A stretch of DNA of 59,954 nt from Candidatus Enterenecus stercoripullorum (GTDB lineage Bacteria; Bacillota; Clostridia; Oscillospirales; Oscillospiraceae). Positions 36,427-46,394 of the stretch are shown here, in pieces. The DNA lies in the NCBI GenBank assembly GCA_018716015.1, contig DVKM01000029.1, positions 1 to 59,954 on the forward strand, in the 5' to 3' direction. Each line of letters opens with the position of its first letter. Within the stretch, counting starts at the first letter, position 1. The translations under genes were made by a program, and so were the position numbers. The notes under the pieces are model-generated. The model ran no database searches. It had not been told where the DNA came from and saw only the letters and a list, made by a program, of their open reading frames with translations.

Positions 36427-36983
36427 TGCCAACAGATCATGTGGACACCGGCAGACTGGACGAGCGGGTCAAGGTGCTGGAGTTTGCCGAGCAGAGCCCG
36501 GACGCCTGGGCCTGGAGACAGGCCCGGCTTACCTGGGCCAAGGTGGAGCTGTCCACCCGGCACAACGTGTGGTCCGTCCACGGCATCGGCGCCACCGGGG
36601 TGACCATGACCATGCGGAAGCAGGCCCTGCGTCTTGGTAACGCCCTGGAATGGAATGGGCGGCACTGCTTTATCACTGCCATCGAACCCATGGGCCGCAA
36701 CCACATAGAGGTGAGCGCGGCGCTGGTGACCATTGCCCAGTGCGAGGACAAGGTGGCGGGGGTGACCTTCCCAGCCAGCGTGACTGAGAAATACATGGGC
36801 CACGACCAGCTAGAGCCCTATGCCACCAACGTGCTGCGGCATGTGCTGGTGACGCCCAAGGCCATCCAGCTCAGGCCCGGGCAACTGGTGGAAGTAGACG
36901 GGATGGCCTGGCCGGTGACTCTGGCCCACACCCTGGATCTCTGGCACAACGAATATGAGATCGAGAGGACGGTGGACCTGTAA
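36426..36983 (+). CDS. Head closure/adaptor-like protein
   Basis: MPTDHVDTGRLDERVKVLEFAEQSPDAWAWRQARLTWAKVELSTRHNVWSVHGIGATGVTMTMRKQ. Confidence 0.65.
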   Translation: MPTDHVDTGRLDERVKVLEFAEQSPDAWAWRQARLTWAKVELSTRHNVWSVHGIGATGVTMTMRKQALRLGNALEWNGRHCFITAIEPMGRNHIEVSAALVTIAQCEDKVAGVTFPASVTEKYMGHDQLEPYATNVLRHVLVTPKAIQLRPGQLVEVDGMAWPVTLAHTLDLWHNEYEIERTVDL

Positions 36984-37462
36984 TGCTGGAGATGCAGTTG
37001 GACACCCGGGAGCTGGGGGAGTTGGCGACCCGTCTGGACCGGGCCCCAGAGGTGATCAGGGAGGCCAGGCGGCAGGCCATGGAGCAGGCCGCACCCAAGC
37101 TGCAGGGCCTGGTGACCGCCGAGATCGGCGGCACCGGCAAGGTGCAACGGTGGCAACAGGCCTATGTAGGCAGCTGGGGCGGCTATGCCGCCGTCCGGCC
37201 CAAGGCCAAGACCTTCGCCCAAGACAACCGGGGGAAGGTCACCCGCTACCAGGTGGGAGCGGTGACCAACGCTATCAACGCCGGCCACCGCTTCCCCAGC
37301 CCCAGCGGGCGCAACCGGGACTATCGGCCCCGTATCCGCAGCGGGCAGCAGCGGGTTCCAGGACGGCATTTTTACGAGTCCGCCCAGGCCAAGGTGCCCC
37401 AGGTAGCCCAGGAGGCCGCCCAGCAGATGGCGGACGCGCTGATCTCACATCTGGAGGGATAA
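36983..37462 (+). CDS. HK97 gp10-like neck/tail component
   Basis: MLEMQLDTRELGELATRLDRAPEVIREARRQAMEQAAPKLQGLV...PGRHFYESAQAKVPQVAQEAAQQMADALISHL. Confidence 0.75.
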   Translation: MLEMQLDTRELGELATRLDRAPEVIREARRQAMEQAAPKLQGLVTAEIGGTGKVQRWQQAYVGSWGGYAAVRPKAKTFAQDNRGKVTRYQVGAVTNAINAGHRFPSPSGRNRDYRPRIRSGQQRVPGRHFYESAQAKVPQVAQEAAQQMADALISHLEG

Positions 37463-37465
37463 CCA

Positions 37466-37933
37466 GTGATCACACCCAACGACATCATGGACCGGATCGC
37501 GGAGCTGGTGGCGGAGAAGTTCCCCGGGGAGGACATCCACCGGGAGCTGTGCCCCCAGGGCTTCACCCGGCCCTGCACGCTGATCGTGCAGGACGAATGC
37601 AACTGCAATGTGGGCTTTGGCCCCGACATTGTGGAGCTGACCCCGGTGTTCACCCTGACCACCTTTGTCCAGGTGGACGAGTACCACCACAGCCACCTGG
37701 CCGGGATGCACCAGCGGCAGATGGCGCTGGCCGGTCTGTTTCTCCCAGGCTATCTGAAGGTAGGAGACCGGGCGCCTAAGGTCACCGGCTTGAAGATGGC
37801 TGGAGGCTATGACTACGATACGGTGACGGTTACCTTCTCGCTGACATTGAGTCGCAGTGATTTTGAAATTATCGAGCAGCGCCCCGTAATGGAGCAGCTG
37901 CACTTGAGACAGGAGGCAACGACATATGGCTAA
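37466..37933 (+). CDS. Phage tail terminator/connector-like protein
   Basis: MITPNDIMDRIAELVAEKFPGEDIHRELCPQGFTRPCTLIV; synteny before the sheath. Confidence 0.65.
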   Translation: MITPNDIMDRIAELVAEKFPGEDIHRELCPQGFTRPCTLIVQDECNCNVGFGPDIVELTPVFTLTTFVQVDEYHHSHLAGMHQRQMALAGLFLPGYLKVGDRAPKVTGLKMAGGYDYDTVTVTFSLTLSRSDFEIIEQRPVMEQLHLRQEATTYG

Positions 37934-38999
37934 TCTCAATTCGCCCAGCATCAACGTGACATTCACAGAGCTGGGCATTTCCGCCATCAACCGGGGCAGC
38001 AAGGGAACGGTTGCGGTGATTCTGCGGGACGCCGCAGAGGTAGACCCCGTGGCCTTGACTCAGGCAAGCCAGATCCCAAATACGCTGGGGGCGGACAACC
38101 AGGCCTATCTCCGACGGACCTTCCTTGGGTACGTGAACCCGCCCAAAAAGGTGATCGTCTACGTTACCGACGAAGAGGACACCAATCTGGCGCAGGCTCT
38201 GGCCTATATGGCTACCCAGGACTTTGACTATCTTGTGGGTCCGGCGGACTGCACCAGCACCGAGGCGGCGGCCATTGCCACCTGGGTGGACAGCCAGCGG
38301 ACCAATAACGGGGCTAAGTACAAAGCGGTGCTGCCCAACCAGGCCTCGGATAAATACCCCATCATTAACTTTGCGGCCACCGGGATGACGGATGGGACGG
38401 AGACGTACACCACGGCGGAGTACTGTTCCCGGATGGCCGGACTGATCGCCGGGACCCCTATGAAGATCTCAGCCACCTATGCCCCACTGCCGGAGTTGAC
38501 GGATGTGGACCGGCTGACCAAGGAGGAACTGAGCGAGGCGGTAAATGCGGGGAAGCTGGTGCTCAAGTGGGACGGCCGTCAGGTGAAGGTGGATCGGGCG
38601 GTGAACTCCTTTGTCACCACCACCCAGGGGATGCTGGACAGTTTCAAGAAGATCAAGATCGTGGAGATCATGGATCTGATCCGCACCGATGTAACCGCCA
38701 CGGCCGAGGACAGCTACATCGGGAAATACGCCAACACCTACGACAATAAGCTGCTGCTGGTTACGGCCATCCGGGGCTATTTCATGGGGCTGGAACAGGA
38801 CGACCTGGTGCAGCCGGGCTACACCGTAGACATCGACGTGACAGCCCAGGAGCAGTGGCTTGCAGCCAAGGGCGTGGACACCAGCGAGATGACCGAGCAG
38901 GAGATTCGGGCGGCGGACACCGGCACAAATGTATTTTTGCTGGTACAGTGCAAGATCCTGGACGCCATTGAGGACATCGACATCAATATTGAGATCTGA
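37926..38999 (+). CDS. Contractile tail sheath protein
   Basis: MANLNSPSINVTFTELGISAINRGSKGTVAVILRD; LAYMATQDFDYLVGPADC; KLVLKWDGRQVKVDRAVNSFVT; YIGKYANTYDNKLLLVTAIRGYF. Confidence 0.92.
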   Translation: MANLNSPSINVTFTELGISAINRGSKGTVAVILRDAAEVDPVALTQASQIPNTLGADNQAYLRRTFLGYVNPPKKVIVYVTDEEDTNLAQALAYMATQDFDYLVGPADCTSTEAAAIATWVDSQRTNNGAKYKAVLPNQASDKYPIINFAATGMTDGTETYTTAEYCSRMAGLIAGTPMKISATYAPLPELTDVDRLTKEELSEAVNAGKLVLKWDGRQVKVDRAVNSFVTTTQGMLDSFKKIKIVEIMDLIRTDVTATAEDSYIGKYANTYDNKLLLVTAIRGYFMGLEQDDLVQPGYTVDIDVTAQEQWLAAKGVDTSEMTEQEIRAADTGTNVFLLVQCKILDAIEDIDINIEI

Positions 39000-39010
39000 G
39001 GAGGGATAGC

Positions 39011-39433
39011 ATGCTGGATCAGAGAGTGATGAGCGGCACCTGGGGGCAGGTGTGGGTGGACGGAGAACTGTGGGCGGAGCTGAGCGCCTTCCAGGCTAAG
39101 TATACCTATAACAAAACCGATATCAACATGTGCGGGGAGATGACCGTGGGCAGCAAGGTGACTAACGTCAAGGGCACCGGCTCCATCACGGTGCACAAGG
39201 TATACACCCGCAACCACAGCCGCAGCGACCAGATCCTGGCGGGCAGGGACGTGCGGGCCACCATTGTGGGCAAGCTGGACGACCCGGACGCCTATGGCGC
39301 GGAGCGAGTGGCATTGTACAACGTCAGCTTTGATGATGAGACCATCATGGATTTTACGGCAGGCAGCCCCGGATCCACCACCCACCCCTTCACGTTCAGC
39401 CGCCGGGAGTGGCTTGATACGGTGAGCGCATGA
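39011..39433 (+). CDS. XkdM-like tail tube protein
   Basis: MLDQRVMSGTWGQVWVDGELWAELSAFQAKYTYNKTDINMCGEMTVGSKVTNVKGTGSITVHKVYTR. Confidence 0.9.
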   Translation: MLDQRVMSGTWGQVWVDGELWAELSAFQAKYTYNKTDINMCGEMTVGSKVTNVKGTGSITVHKVYTRNHSRSDQILAGRDVRATIVGKLDDPDAYGAERVALYNVSFDDETIMDFTAGSPGSTTHPFTFSRREWLDTVSA

Positions 39434-39452
39434 CCAGGTAAGGAGTATTGGC

Positions 39453-39848
39453 ATGAGTAAATTTTTGGACCAGATTTTACGGCCGGAGGTTCAGAGTGTC
39501 CAGGACGCTTTGCCCACGGCGGAGTATGAGATCAAGCGGCTCAGCCGCCTGTGTGGGGAGCGGGTATCCGTCACCCTCAAGGCCCTGCCCTATGGCAAGA
39601 CCCAGGACCTCAAGAATATAAGCGCGGACGTGGAGATCCATATCCTGCTGGCAGGCTGCCAGGAGCTGAGAGACCCGGCGCTCCAGGCTAAATTCGGCGG
39701 GGCCACCCCGGTGGAGACGGTGAAGGCCATGCTGCTGCCTGGAGAGATTGAGGATCTGTCTCGGGCAGTGGAGCGACTGACGGGATATCGCCAGAATACC
39801 ATCCGTGAAATAAAAAACGGATCAGGGAGGGCAGCGACCCGGACCTGA
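39453..39848 (+). CDS. XkdN-like tail assembly chaperone, 0-frame product
   Basis: MSKFLDQILRPEVQSVQDALPTAEYEIKRLSRLCGERVSVTLKALPYGK; between tube and tape measure. Confidence 0.85.
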   Translation: MSKFLDQILRPEVQSVQDALPTAEYEIKRLSRLCGERVSVTLKALPYGKTQDLKNISADVEIHILLAGCQELRDPALQAKFGGATPVETVKAMLLPGEIEDLSRAVERLTGYRQNTIREIKNGSGRAATRT

Positions 39849-39973
39849 CCCTCCTATGGTGGTTGTTTCGCTACAAAAACGTGATGCCATGGGAAGTCTA
39901 TGGACAAAACCAGGGCTACCGGGACCTGGCCTGTGCCATGGCGCTCCGTGAGATAGAGCTTCGCAATAAGTAA
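39453..39973 (+). CDS. Tail assembly chaperone -1 frameshift fusion product
   Basis: Slippery A_AAA_AAC at 39812-39818; -1 frame continues RIREGSDPDLTLLWWLFRYKNVMPWEVYGQNQGYRDLACAMALREIELRNK to TAA 39971-39973. Confidence 0.85.
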
Positions 39974-39986
39974 GGGGGGTGGGATC

Positions 39987-42077
39987 ATGCCGAAAAACGG
40001 AGTCAGCTTATATTTTACCATCCGGGACGGCGGGTCCCAGGTGCTCAGCGCCATTGGGGATAAAACCAAGGCGCTGGACAAAGAGACTCAGAGCCTGGCT
40101 CAGGCTCAACAGGCCCTTCAAAAGGCCAATGAAAGCCTGACACGCCGCCAGACAGAGCTGAAAACCGCCCTGGAAAAGAGTCAGGTAGCGGTGAAGGACG
40201 CCAGATCGGAATTTCGGAAGCTGCATGACGAGGCCAGCGGGAACAAACTCCAGGATGCCATTGAGGAGCAGGAGGAGCTCAAGCGCTCCCTCCGGGATGT
40301 GGAAGATCAGCTGAAGAGCAATTCCAAAACCTTTAATGAGTACCGGGAGACCCTGCGCAAAGGCAGTGCGGGGAGCGGCTCCGGCGGAAGCGGCTCGTCG
40401 GTGCTGTCCACCCTGGGGCAGGCGGGCGCCTTTGCGTTTCTGGGTGACGCGGCGGCTCAGTGGGGCACCACCCTGGCGGACTCGGCCTTTGGCAACGGAG
40501 CCGGATCAGTGCTCAGCTCCGCCCTGTCCGGGGCAGGCAGTGGGGCGGCGATTGGCTCAATGATAGGGGGGCCGGTTGGCACTGCCATCGGTGCAGCCTT
40601 GGGCCTAGTGGTGGGTGGTTTATCCGGCGGCTCCCAGATCTATGAGGAGCAGGACGACGCATTCAAAAGCTACGTCCAGGAGGGCGCGGAAAGCGCCCTG
40701 TCTGATCAGCAGGAGCGGACGGAGACTGGCTCCACCATTGCTGGAAGCCGGGAGCAGACCCAGATGGCCTTTGCCCAGCGGCTGGGCAGCGACGAGGCGG
40801 CGGCGGAGTACCTGGCCCAGGTGCGGACCATGGCGGCCCGTACCAACTACGGCTACGACGAGATCACCGGCTACTCTAAACTGCTGCTCAACAGCTACGA
40901 TCCGGAGGAGGTCTTTGGGGTACTTCAGTCCCTCAGCGACGCTACAGCGGCATTGGACCTGTCCAGCAGCGACATTGAAGTGATGATCTCCGGCCTGAGC
41001 CGGATGCGCACCACGGGGAAAGCCACGCAGGAGTATCTGAACTTCTTTTCGGAGCGGGGCGTGGACGTATATGACGCTCTTGGACAAGCCATTGGGGTGG
41101 ACAAGAGCCAGGTTTCCGATATGGTGACCGACGGCGAAATTGGCGGCGTGGAGGCAGCCCAAGCGATCCTGGACTACATTGACCAGGAGTTCGGCGGGCT
41201 GAGCGAAAAGCTGATGGGCACCTATGATGCTATGGTGGATAACTTGTCTGATGCTGAGGCCAATTTGCAGGCTCGGGCCGGGGAAGGATACAACGAGACC
41301 CGAAAGCAGGGAATCCAGGCCCAGCAGGAGTGGATGGAGGATAAGGAGGGCGAACTGGGCGACGCCTACTCTATGATCGGGCAGTGGCAGGCCAGCCTGG
41401 AAAACTTGGCAGAGGAGTATGAACGGGCCGCTTTGGACGCTGTGATGAGCGGCACGGCGTCTGACCTCTATGAAGGTAGCGATCAGCAGGCCCGGCTGGA
41501 AGAGCTGGCCCAGGAGTACCAGAGCGCCCTGGCGGACTATGAGGCCGGCAATGAGGAGGCAGGAGCCAGAATGGGGCAACTGCTGGCAGAAGCCCAGATC
41601 ATCGCGCAGAACGAGTACAACGCCAGCGAAGGTGCACAGCTGGCGCTCCAGTCCCAGCTGGATTTGGCTGAAACCATCCGAGAGGACACGGCCAGCAATG
41701 AGGCGTACTGGAACGCTGGATATCGAAAGGGGCAGGAGTTCAGTAAGGGCATGGCTGCGGCCTGGTGGCGCGGCGGCAGCTCTGATGTAGAACCTGGCGC
41801 CATGATTCTGAACGCGGCGGGCGAGGTTGTCCCCGCGGGCGGGTATGCCATGGGGCTGGATAGAGTCCCCTACGATAATTTTCCCGCTCTGCTCCACGAG
41901 GGGGAGCGGGTGCTGACGGCCAACGAGGCCAGAGCCATGGACCAGGCCAACGGTGTACAAGTGAGCATAGGGTCGGTGTCCATCGGCGGAAGTCTGGGTG
42001 GTGTATCCATCCTGGATATTGCCATGGAGATTGCCAAAGAGCTGGAGCGGGCGGCTGTGGTAGCAGTCCCCAGATGA
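39987..42077 (+). CDS. Tail tape measure protein
   Basis: Coiled-coil N-term, Gly/Ala hydrophobic centre, 696 aa; follows frameshift chaperone. Confidence 0.9.
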   Translation: MPKNGVSLYFTIRDGGSQVLSAIGDKTKALDKETQSLAQAQQALQKANESLTRRQTELKTALEKSQVAVKDARSEFRKLHDEASGNKLQDAIEEQEELKRSLRDVEDQLKSNSKTFNEYRETLRKGSAGSGSGGSGSSVLSTLGQAGAFAFLGDAAAQWGTTLADSAFGNGAGSVLSSALSGAGSGAAIGSMIGGPVGTAIGAALGLVVGGLSGGSQIYEEQDDAFKSYVQEGAESALSDQQERTETGSTIAGSREQTQMAFAQRLGSDEAAAEYLAQVRTMAARTNYGYDEITGYSKLLLNSYDPEEVFGVLQSLSDATAALDLSSSDIEVMISGLSRMRTTGKATQEYLNFFSERGVDVYDALGQAIGVDKSQVSDMVTDGEIGGVEAAQAILDYIDQEFGGLSEKLMGTYDAMVDNLSDAEANLQARAGEGYNETRKQGIQAQQEWMEDKEGELGDAYSMIGQWQASLENLAEEYERAALDAVMSGTASDLYEGSDQQARLEELAQEYQSALADYEAGNEEAGARMGQLLAEAQIIAQNEYNASEGAQLALQSQLDLAETIREDTASNEAYWNAGYRKGQEFSKGMAAAWWRGGSSDVEPGAMILNAAGEVVPAGGYAMGLDRVPYDNFPALLHEGERVLTANEARAMDQANGVQVSIGSVSIGGSLGGVSILDIAMEIAKELERAAVVAVPR

Positions 42078-42087
42078 GGAGGTTCAG

Positions 42088-42855
42088 ATGCAGCGGTATG
42101 TCATCCTGAAGAACACCGAGACGGGCCAGGAGCTGACGCTGCCAGTGACTCCATCGTCCTACCCCATGGCGGCAGGCCGGGCGGTGGAGACCCTGGACAT
42201 GGCCGAGACCGGGCAGATTACCCTTCCGGGCCTAAAGAGCCTGTTTGACAAGACGATTGAGGGGATGTTCCCGGCCAAACTTTACCCGTTTTGCGCGCCT
42301 GGAGCGGTGGCGGATCCCAGATACTACATCGAGCTATTGACCCAGTGGAGCGCAGACGCGCAAGTCTGCCGGTACATCGTCTCGGGAACAGGGATCAACG
42401 TCCCGGTGCTGCTGGGTCCGCTCTCTTATGGAGAGGCAGACGGCAGCAACGACGTGCAATACACCCTGCCCATCCGGGAATACCGATATCTGGAAGAGGT
42501 TGTGGTGGAGGAGACTGGAAACAGTTCCCGGCCGGTGGAGCCTGCCGGAGAACCGGAGACGGCGGACCGTTATACCGTGGTCAAGGGGGATTGCCTTTGG
42601 ACCATCTGCCGGCGCATTTACGGGGACGGATCTCTGGCTTACAAGTTGGCCACGGCCAACAACATCAGAAACCCGAACCTGATCTATCCGGGGCAGGTAC
42701 TGGAATTGCCGGATAAAGCGACCTTGTCTGGCTTGGCGGCAACGGCTGCACCTCAGACGACCACAGCACAGCAGACTACACAGGAAGTACGGGAAACGGT
42801 CAGGAAAACCTTAGGCCTGAAGAGTGAGAAACCGCTGTTTACAACATTGAGGTGA
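42088..42855 (+). CDS. LysM-domain XkdP-like tail protein
   Basis: DRYTVVKGDCLWTICRRIYGDGSLAYKLATANNIRNPNLIYPGQVLELP LysM. Confidence 0.92.
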   Translation: MQRYVILKNTETGQELTLPVTPSSYPMAAGRAVETLDMAETGQITLPGLKSLFDKTIEGMFPAKLYPFCAPGAVADPRYYIELLTQWSADAQVCRYIVSGTGINVPVLLGPLSYGEADGSNDVQYTLPIREYRYLEEVVVEETGNSSRPVEPAGEPETADRYTVVKGDCLWTICRRIYGDGSLAYKLATANNIRNPNLIYPGQVLELPDKATLSGLAATAAPQTTTAQQTTQEVRETVRKTLGLKSEKPLFTTLR

Positions 42856-42859
42856 GACT

Positions 42860-43858
42860 GTGCAGCCCTATGTAAAAATCCGGACAACGGACCCGGACGG
42901 TACCACGGCCAACATCACAGAGCTGTGCCGGTCCATCACCTGGAGCGGGGACTGGCGCAATGCCGCCAGGACCTTGGCCTTCTCCCCGGTGGTCAGCGCT
43001 GTGGATAAGAATCTGCCTCGGGCCCCCACAGAGCTGGGCGGCTCGGCTCAGTTCTGGGGGGAAACTGGGCTGCTGATGGACGCCTATTCCCTGGAGCGGA
43101 CCCGGGACAGCCTGGGCAATACCATCGATGTGGTGGCCTATGACCGGGGACTGTACCTGACCCGGAACAGCAAGTTTTTCCGAGTGACTCAGCAGACCCC
43201 GGAGACAGTGACTGCTGCTTTATGCGGAGAATATGGCATCCAAGTGGGACAGCTGGCCGCTACTGGGGTCCCAATCACCCGAAACTTCCTGGGGGTGAAC
43301 CTCTACAAGATCATTATGACGCTGTATACTCTGGCTGCGGACCAGACGGGCAAAAAGTACCGCATCCGCTTTAAGGGGGCCAAGCTGGAAGTGGTGGAGA
43401 TGGGCCTGTCTGAGGAGTCCATCCGGCTAATGCCAGGGAGCAACCTACTGGTGTGCACCACCACAGAGTCGGCATCTAAAATGACTAACTCGGTGGCCAT
43501 CTACGATGACAACTTCAAGCAGATCCAGGTTCAGGAGGATAGTGAGGCGGTGGCTCTCTATGGTCTAATGCAGACGGCCATCAAATCCACTTCATACGAG
43601 GACCCAGTAGCCCATGCCAAGCAAATTTTGGCAGAGAATGGTCTCCAGACAGATATCACGGTGCAGGCCCTGGGGAATCTGAAACTGATCACTGGGAATA
43701 CGGTGGCGCTCCAGGAGCCAGTGACGGGTATCTACGGGAAGTTTTGGATTATCAGCGATACCCACACTTGGCAGCGAGGGCTTTACCAGACTAAGCTGAC
43801 ATTGTCCCTGGAAGCCTTGATGGACGCGCAGGAGGCCGGAAGTCTGCCAAAGGAATAG
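42860..43858 (+). CDS. XkdQ-like tail/baseplate hub protein
   Basis: ITELCRSITWSGDWRNAARTLAFSPVVS; VVAYDRGLYLTRNSKFFRVTQQTPETVTAALCGEYGI. Confidence 0.88.
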   Translation: MQPYVKIRTTDPDGTTANITELCRSITWSGDWRNAARTLAFSPVVSAVDKNLPRAPTELGGSAQFWGETGLLMDAYSLERTRDSLGNTIDVVAYDRGLYLTRNSKFFRVTQQTPETVTAALCGEYGIQVGQLAATGVPITRNFLGVNLYKIIMTLYTLAADQTGKKYRIRFKGAKLEVVEMGLSEESIRLMPGSNLLVCTTTESASKMTNSVAIYDDNFKQIQVQEDSEAVALYGLMQTAIKSTSYEDPVAHAKQILAENGLQTDITVQALGNLKLITGNTVALQEPVTGIYGKFWIISDTHTWQRGLYQTKLTLSLEALMDAQEAGSLPKE

Positions 43859-43866
43859 GAGGGAGC

Positions 43867-44373
43867 ATGATGGAAGGCAACCCATACGCACGGATCATAC
43901 AGTTGATGCGCAGCGAGAGCAGTGAACAAACCGGGACCGGCGAGAGCCAGAGCGCAGGGCTTGGAGCAAGCCCTTGCAAAATGCGGCTTGGGGTTGTGCG
44001 GCAAAAAGTGCCGCTGACAATTACTGTTGCTGGGGTTGAGCAGCCTACGCAGGCGCTGAAGATCAATGAGCGGCTGACCAGGGACGCTGAGTGGAAGGTG
44101 CAGGTCACCAGCCCGGACAGCGATTACAATGAACTTTCCGGATCGCTGGCGGGGCCGGTAACCTGCCCGGGAGGCCATGGTTCACCGGTACTGGGTCAGG
44201 TGACTGGTGGACAGATCCAAAGTAAGGACACCATAATCGGTAAGGATACACCATCCGGGATGGCCACGGTGAAGCAGCTGGAGGTTGATCTTGATGTGGG
44301 GGACCAGGTGCTACTGCTCACCGAGGACGACCAGATTTTTTACATCCTGATGAAGGTGGTAGACGCCGTATGA
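43867..44373 (+). CDS. DUF2577-like tail protein
   Basis: MMEGNPYARIIQLMRSESSEQ...; order XkdQ-XkdR-XkdS. Confidence 0.75.
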   Translation: MMEGNPYARIIQLMRSESSEQTGTGESQSAGLGASPCKMRLGVVRQKVPLTITVAGVEQPTQALKINERLTRDAEWKVQVTSPDSDYNELSGSLAGPVTCPGGHGSPVLGQVTGGQIQSKDTIIGKDTPSGMATVKQLEVDLDVGDQVLLLTEDDQIFYILMKVVDAV

Positions 44374-44798
44374 GTATTTTCCCCATGATTCAACCGCCAG
44401 AGGTAAACCAGCTCTCAGCGTCGGCCCTCCCCCTGTGCCAGGAAGTGGCCTGGGACTACCAGCGCAACGTGCCCATCTGGCGACGGGGCGAGCCGGTGAT
44501 CGTCACAGGCAAAGAGGCTGTGAAGGTGTGGATCTGGAAAGCGCTACACACTGCCCGGTACCGCTATGAGATCTATTCCTGGACCTACGGCAACGAATTT
44601 GAGAGCCTGGTTGGGCAGGCCTATACTCCAGGTCTTAAGGAGGCGGAAGCCCCCCGGTATTTGCGGGAGGCGCTGATCATCAATCCCTACATTACCGCTG
44701 TGACTGGGATTACCGTGGACTTTTCCGGTAGCCGGCTGGATGTGAGTGGCCGGGCAGAAACCATTTATGGAGAGGTGGAGTTCCATGCCGATCTTTGA
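44370..44798 (+). CDS. XkdS/DUF2634-like baseplate protein
   Basis: VPIWRRGEPVIVTGKEAVKVWIWKALHTARYRYEIYSWTYGNEFESLVGQAY. Confidence 0.85.
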   Translation: MSIFPMIQPPEVNQLSASALPLCQEVAWDYQRNVPIWRRGEPVIVTGKEAVKVWIWKALHTARYRYEIYSWTYGNEFESLVGQAYTPGLKEAEAPRYLREALIINPYITAVTGITVDFSGSRLDVSGRAETIYGEVEFHADL

Positions 44799-45861
44799 AA
44801 ACGAAACCCCGGAGACCATCAAGACCAGGATTTTGGAGCGGATGAGTACGGAGCTGCAAACCAGAGAGGGCAGCTACACGAACGACATGGTGTCCCCAAT
44901 GTCTTTTGAGATCTGGCGCTGGTGTATGACTATGGATGAGCTGATCACAGCCTTCTACGTGGACGAGAACAGCGGGAAGTATCTTGATGACCACGCCACC
45001 CTGTTGGGACTCGCCCGGAAGGTGGGGACCCGGGCATACGCCACTATCCACTTCACCGGTCGGGATGGGACCATTGTGCCGGCTGGCACAGTGTTTCTTG
45101 CACCTACCGGATTGGAATACAGCCTTGTGTACGATGTGACACTGGCCGACGGGGAGGGGGAGGGATACCTTCAGGCAGGAGCCGTGGGTGATGCCTACAA
45201 TGCAGAGGCTGGAGAGATCACCCAGATCCTGCGCAACATCTCTGGGCTGACGAGCTGGAACAATGAAGCGGCCCAGGGTGGTACAGACCCGGAGAGCGAC
45301 GCTGACCTGTTTGCCCGTATTGACCGGAGGCGGAAGGACCCGGGCACCAGCGGAAACGAGGCCCATTACCGGGAGTGGGCCCTGGAGTGCGATGGGGTGG
45401 GTGCCTGCAAGGTAACAAAGCTGTGGAACGGGCCGGGAACGGTGCGGGTGTTGTTGGCCGGATATGACCGACAACCGGTGGATGAGGATGTGGTGCAGGC
45501 CTGCTATGACTACATCGAGGAATATCGCAGACCAATTGGGGCGGATGTTACAGTGGTTTCTGCTACGGGAACGGCGATTAATATCGCGGCCAAACTTGTC
45601 CTAAAAAATGGCGCGGCTCTTCCTGATGTGAAGACTATGTTCGCTGTCAAACTAGACACCTATCTTCAGGAGCTGGCCAGTGAGTATTTTCAGGCATCTG
45701 CAACTTATCCTTACACCTTGTATTATAACAGGATCGCCGCGCTGTTGATGGCGGTGGAGGGGGTGCAAGATTACTCTACACTGCTGGTCAACGGCGGGAC
45801 ATCAAATATTACCATCGGAGAGACGGCAGTGCCAGTGATGGGGACGGTGACATTGGAATGA
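44785..45861 (+). CDS. Baseplate J-like protein (XkdT)
   Basis: MPIFENETPETIKTRILERMSTELQTREGSYTNDMVSPMSFEIWRW; DPESDADLFARIDRRRKDPGTSGNEAHYREWALECDGVGACKVTKLWNGPGTVRVLL. Confidence 0.95.
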   Translation: MPIFENETPETIKTRILERMSTELQTREGSYTNDMVSPMSFEIWRWCMTMDELITAFYVDENSGKYLDDHATLLGLARKVGTRAYATIHFTGRDGTIVPAGTVFLAPTGLEYSLVYDVTLADGEGEGYLQAGAVGDAYNAEAGEITQILRNISGLTSWNNEAAQGGTDPESDADLFARIDRRRKDPGTSGNEAHYREWALECDGVGACKVTKLWNGPGTVRVLLAGYDRQPVDEDVVQACYDYIEEYRRPIGADVTVVSATGTAINIAAKLVLKNGAALPDVKTMFAVKLDTYLQELASEYFQASATYPYTLYYNRIAALLMAVEGVQDYSTLLVNGGTSNITIGETAVPVMGTVTLE

Positions 45862-46394
45862 AAAACCTGATGAACTATCTACCGGACTGGAACAAGGACA
45901 GCCCGGAGACTGTGACCATCCAGGAGGCTATCCAGCCGGAGATAACGAAGCTCTGGGAGGCCCGTGATGACTTGCTCTTGCAGCTCAACCCGTGGACGGC
46001 TACCTGGGGGCTGGACTATTGGGAGAACGGACTGGGGCTCCAAAGCCTGCCCCAGGAGAATCTTGCTCAACGCCGGGCAAATGTGGCGGCAAAGCTCAGA
46101 GCCCGGGAGACCACCACCCCGGCCCTGGTCCGGGAAGTCTCTGAAACCATCCTGGGCGTGCCGGTGACGGTGAAGGAGATCTTTAGTGGGTATCGAGTGG
46201 AGATCTGTTTCGACGCACAGGGAGAGCTGCCGGAAGGGATGGAGGCTCTGCGCACCCAGCTCGATCAGATCATGCCGGCCCACTTGGCATGGGACTTTTT
46301 GATTACCATGACGCCGTCCCTGTATGTGGGGGGGCATTTTACCAGCTGGTGCAGCACGGCCCTGCCTGTGCTGGAGGATGAGGAGGAGACCTGA
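45858..46394 (+). CDS. XkdU/DUF2313-like tail protein
   Basis: MKNLMNYLPDWNKDSPETVTIQEAIQPEITKLWEARDDLLLQLNPWTATWGLDYWENGLGL. Confidence 0.88.
   Translation: MKNLMNYLPDWNKDSPETVTIQEAIQPEITKLWEARDDLLLQLNPWTATWGLDYWENGLGLQSLPQENLAQRRANVAAKLRARETTTPALVREVSETILGVPVTVKEIFSGYRVEICFDAQGELPEGMEALRTQLDQIMPAHLAWDFLITMTPSLYVGGHFTSWCSTALPVLEDEEET

Noticed and set aside
39812-39818. A6 run as a sequencing error breaking a single tail gene
   Set aside because: Heptamer is in the exact X_XXY_YYZ phase and the gene position matches the well-known tail-chaperone frameshift, so programmed frameshifting is more likely.
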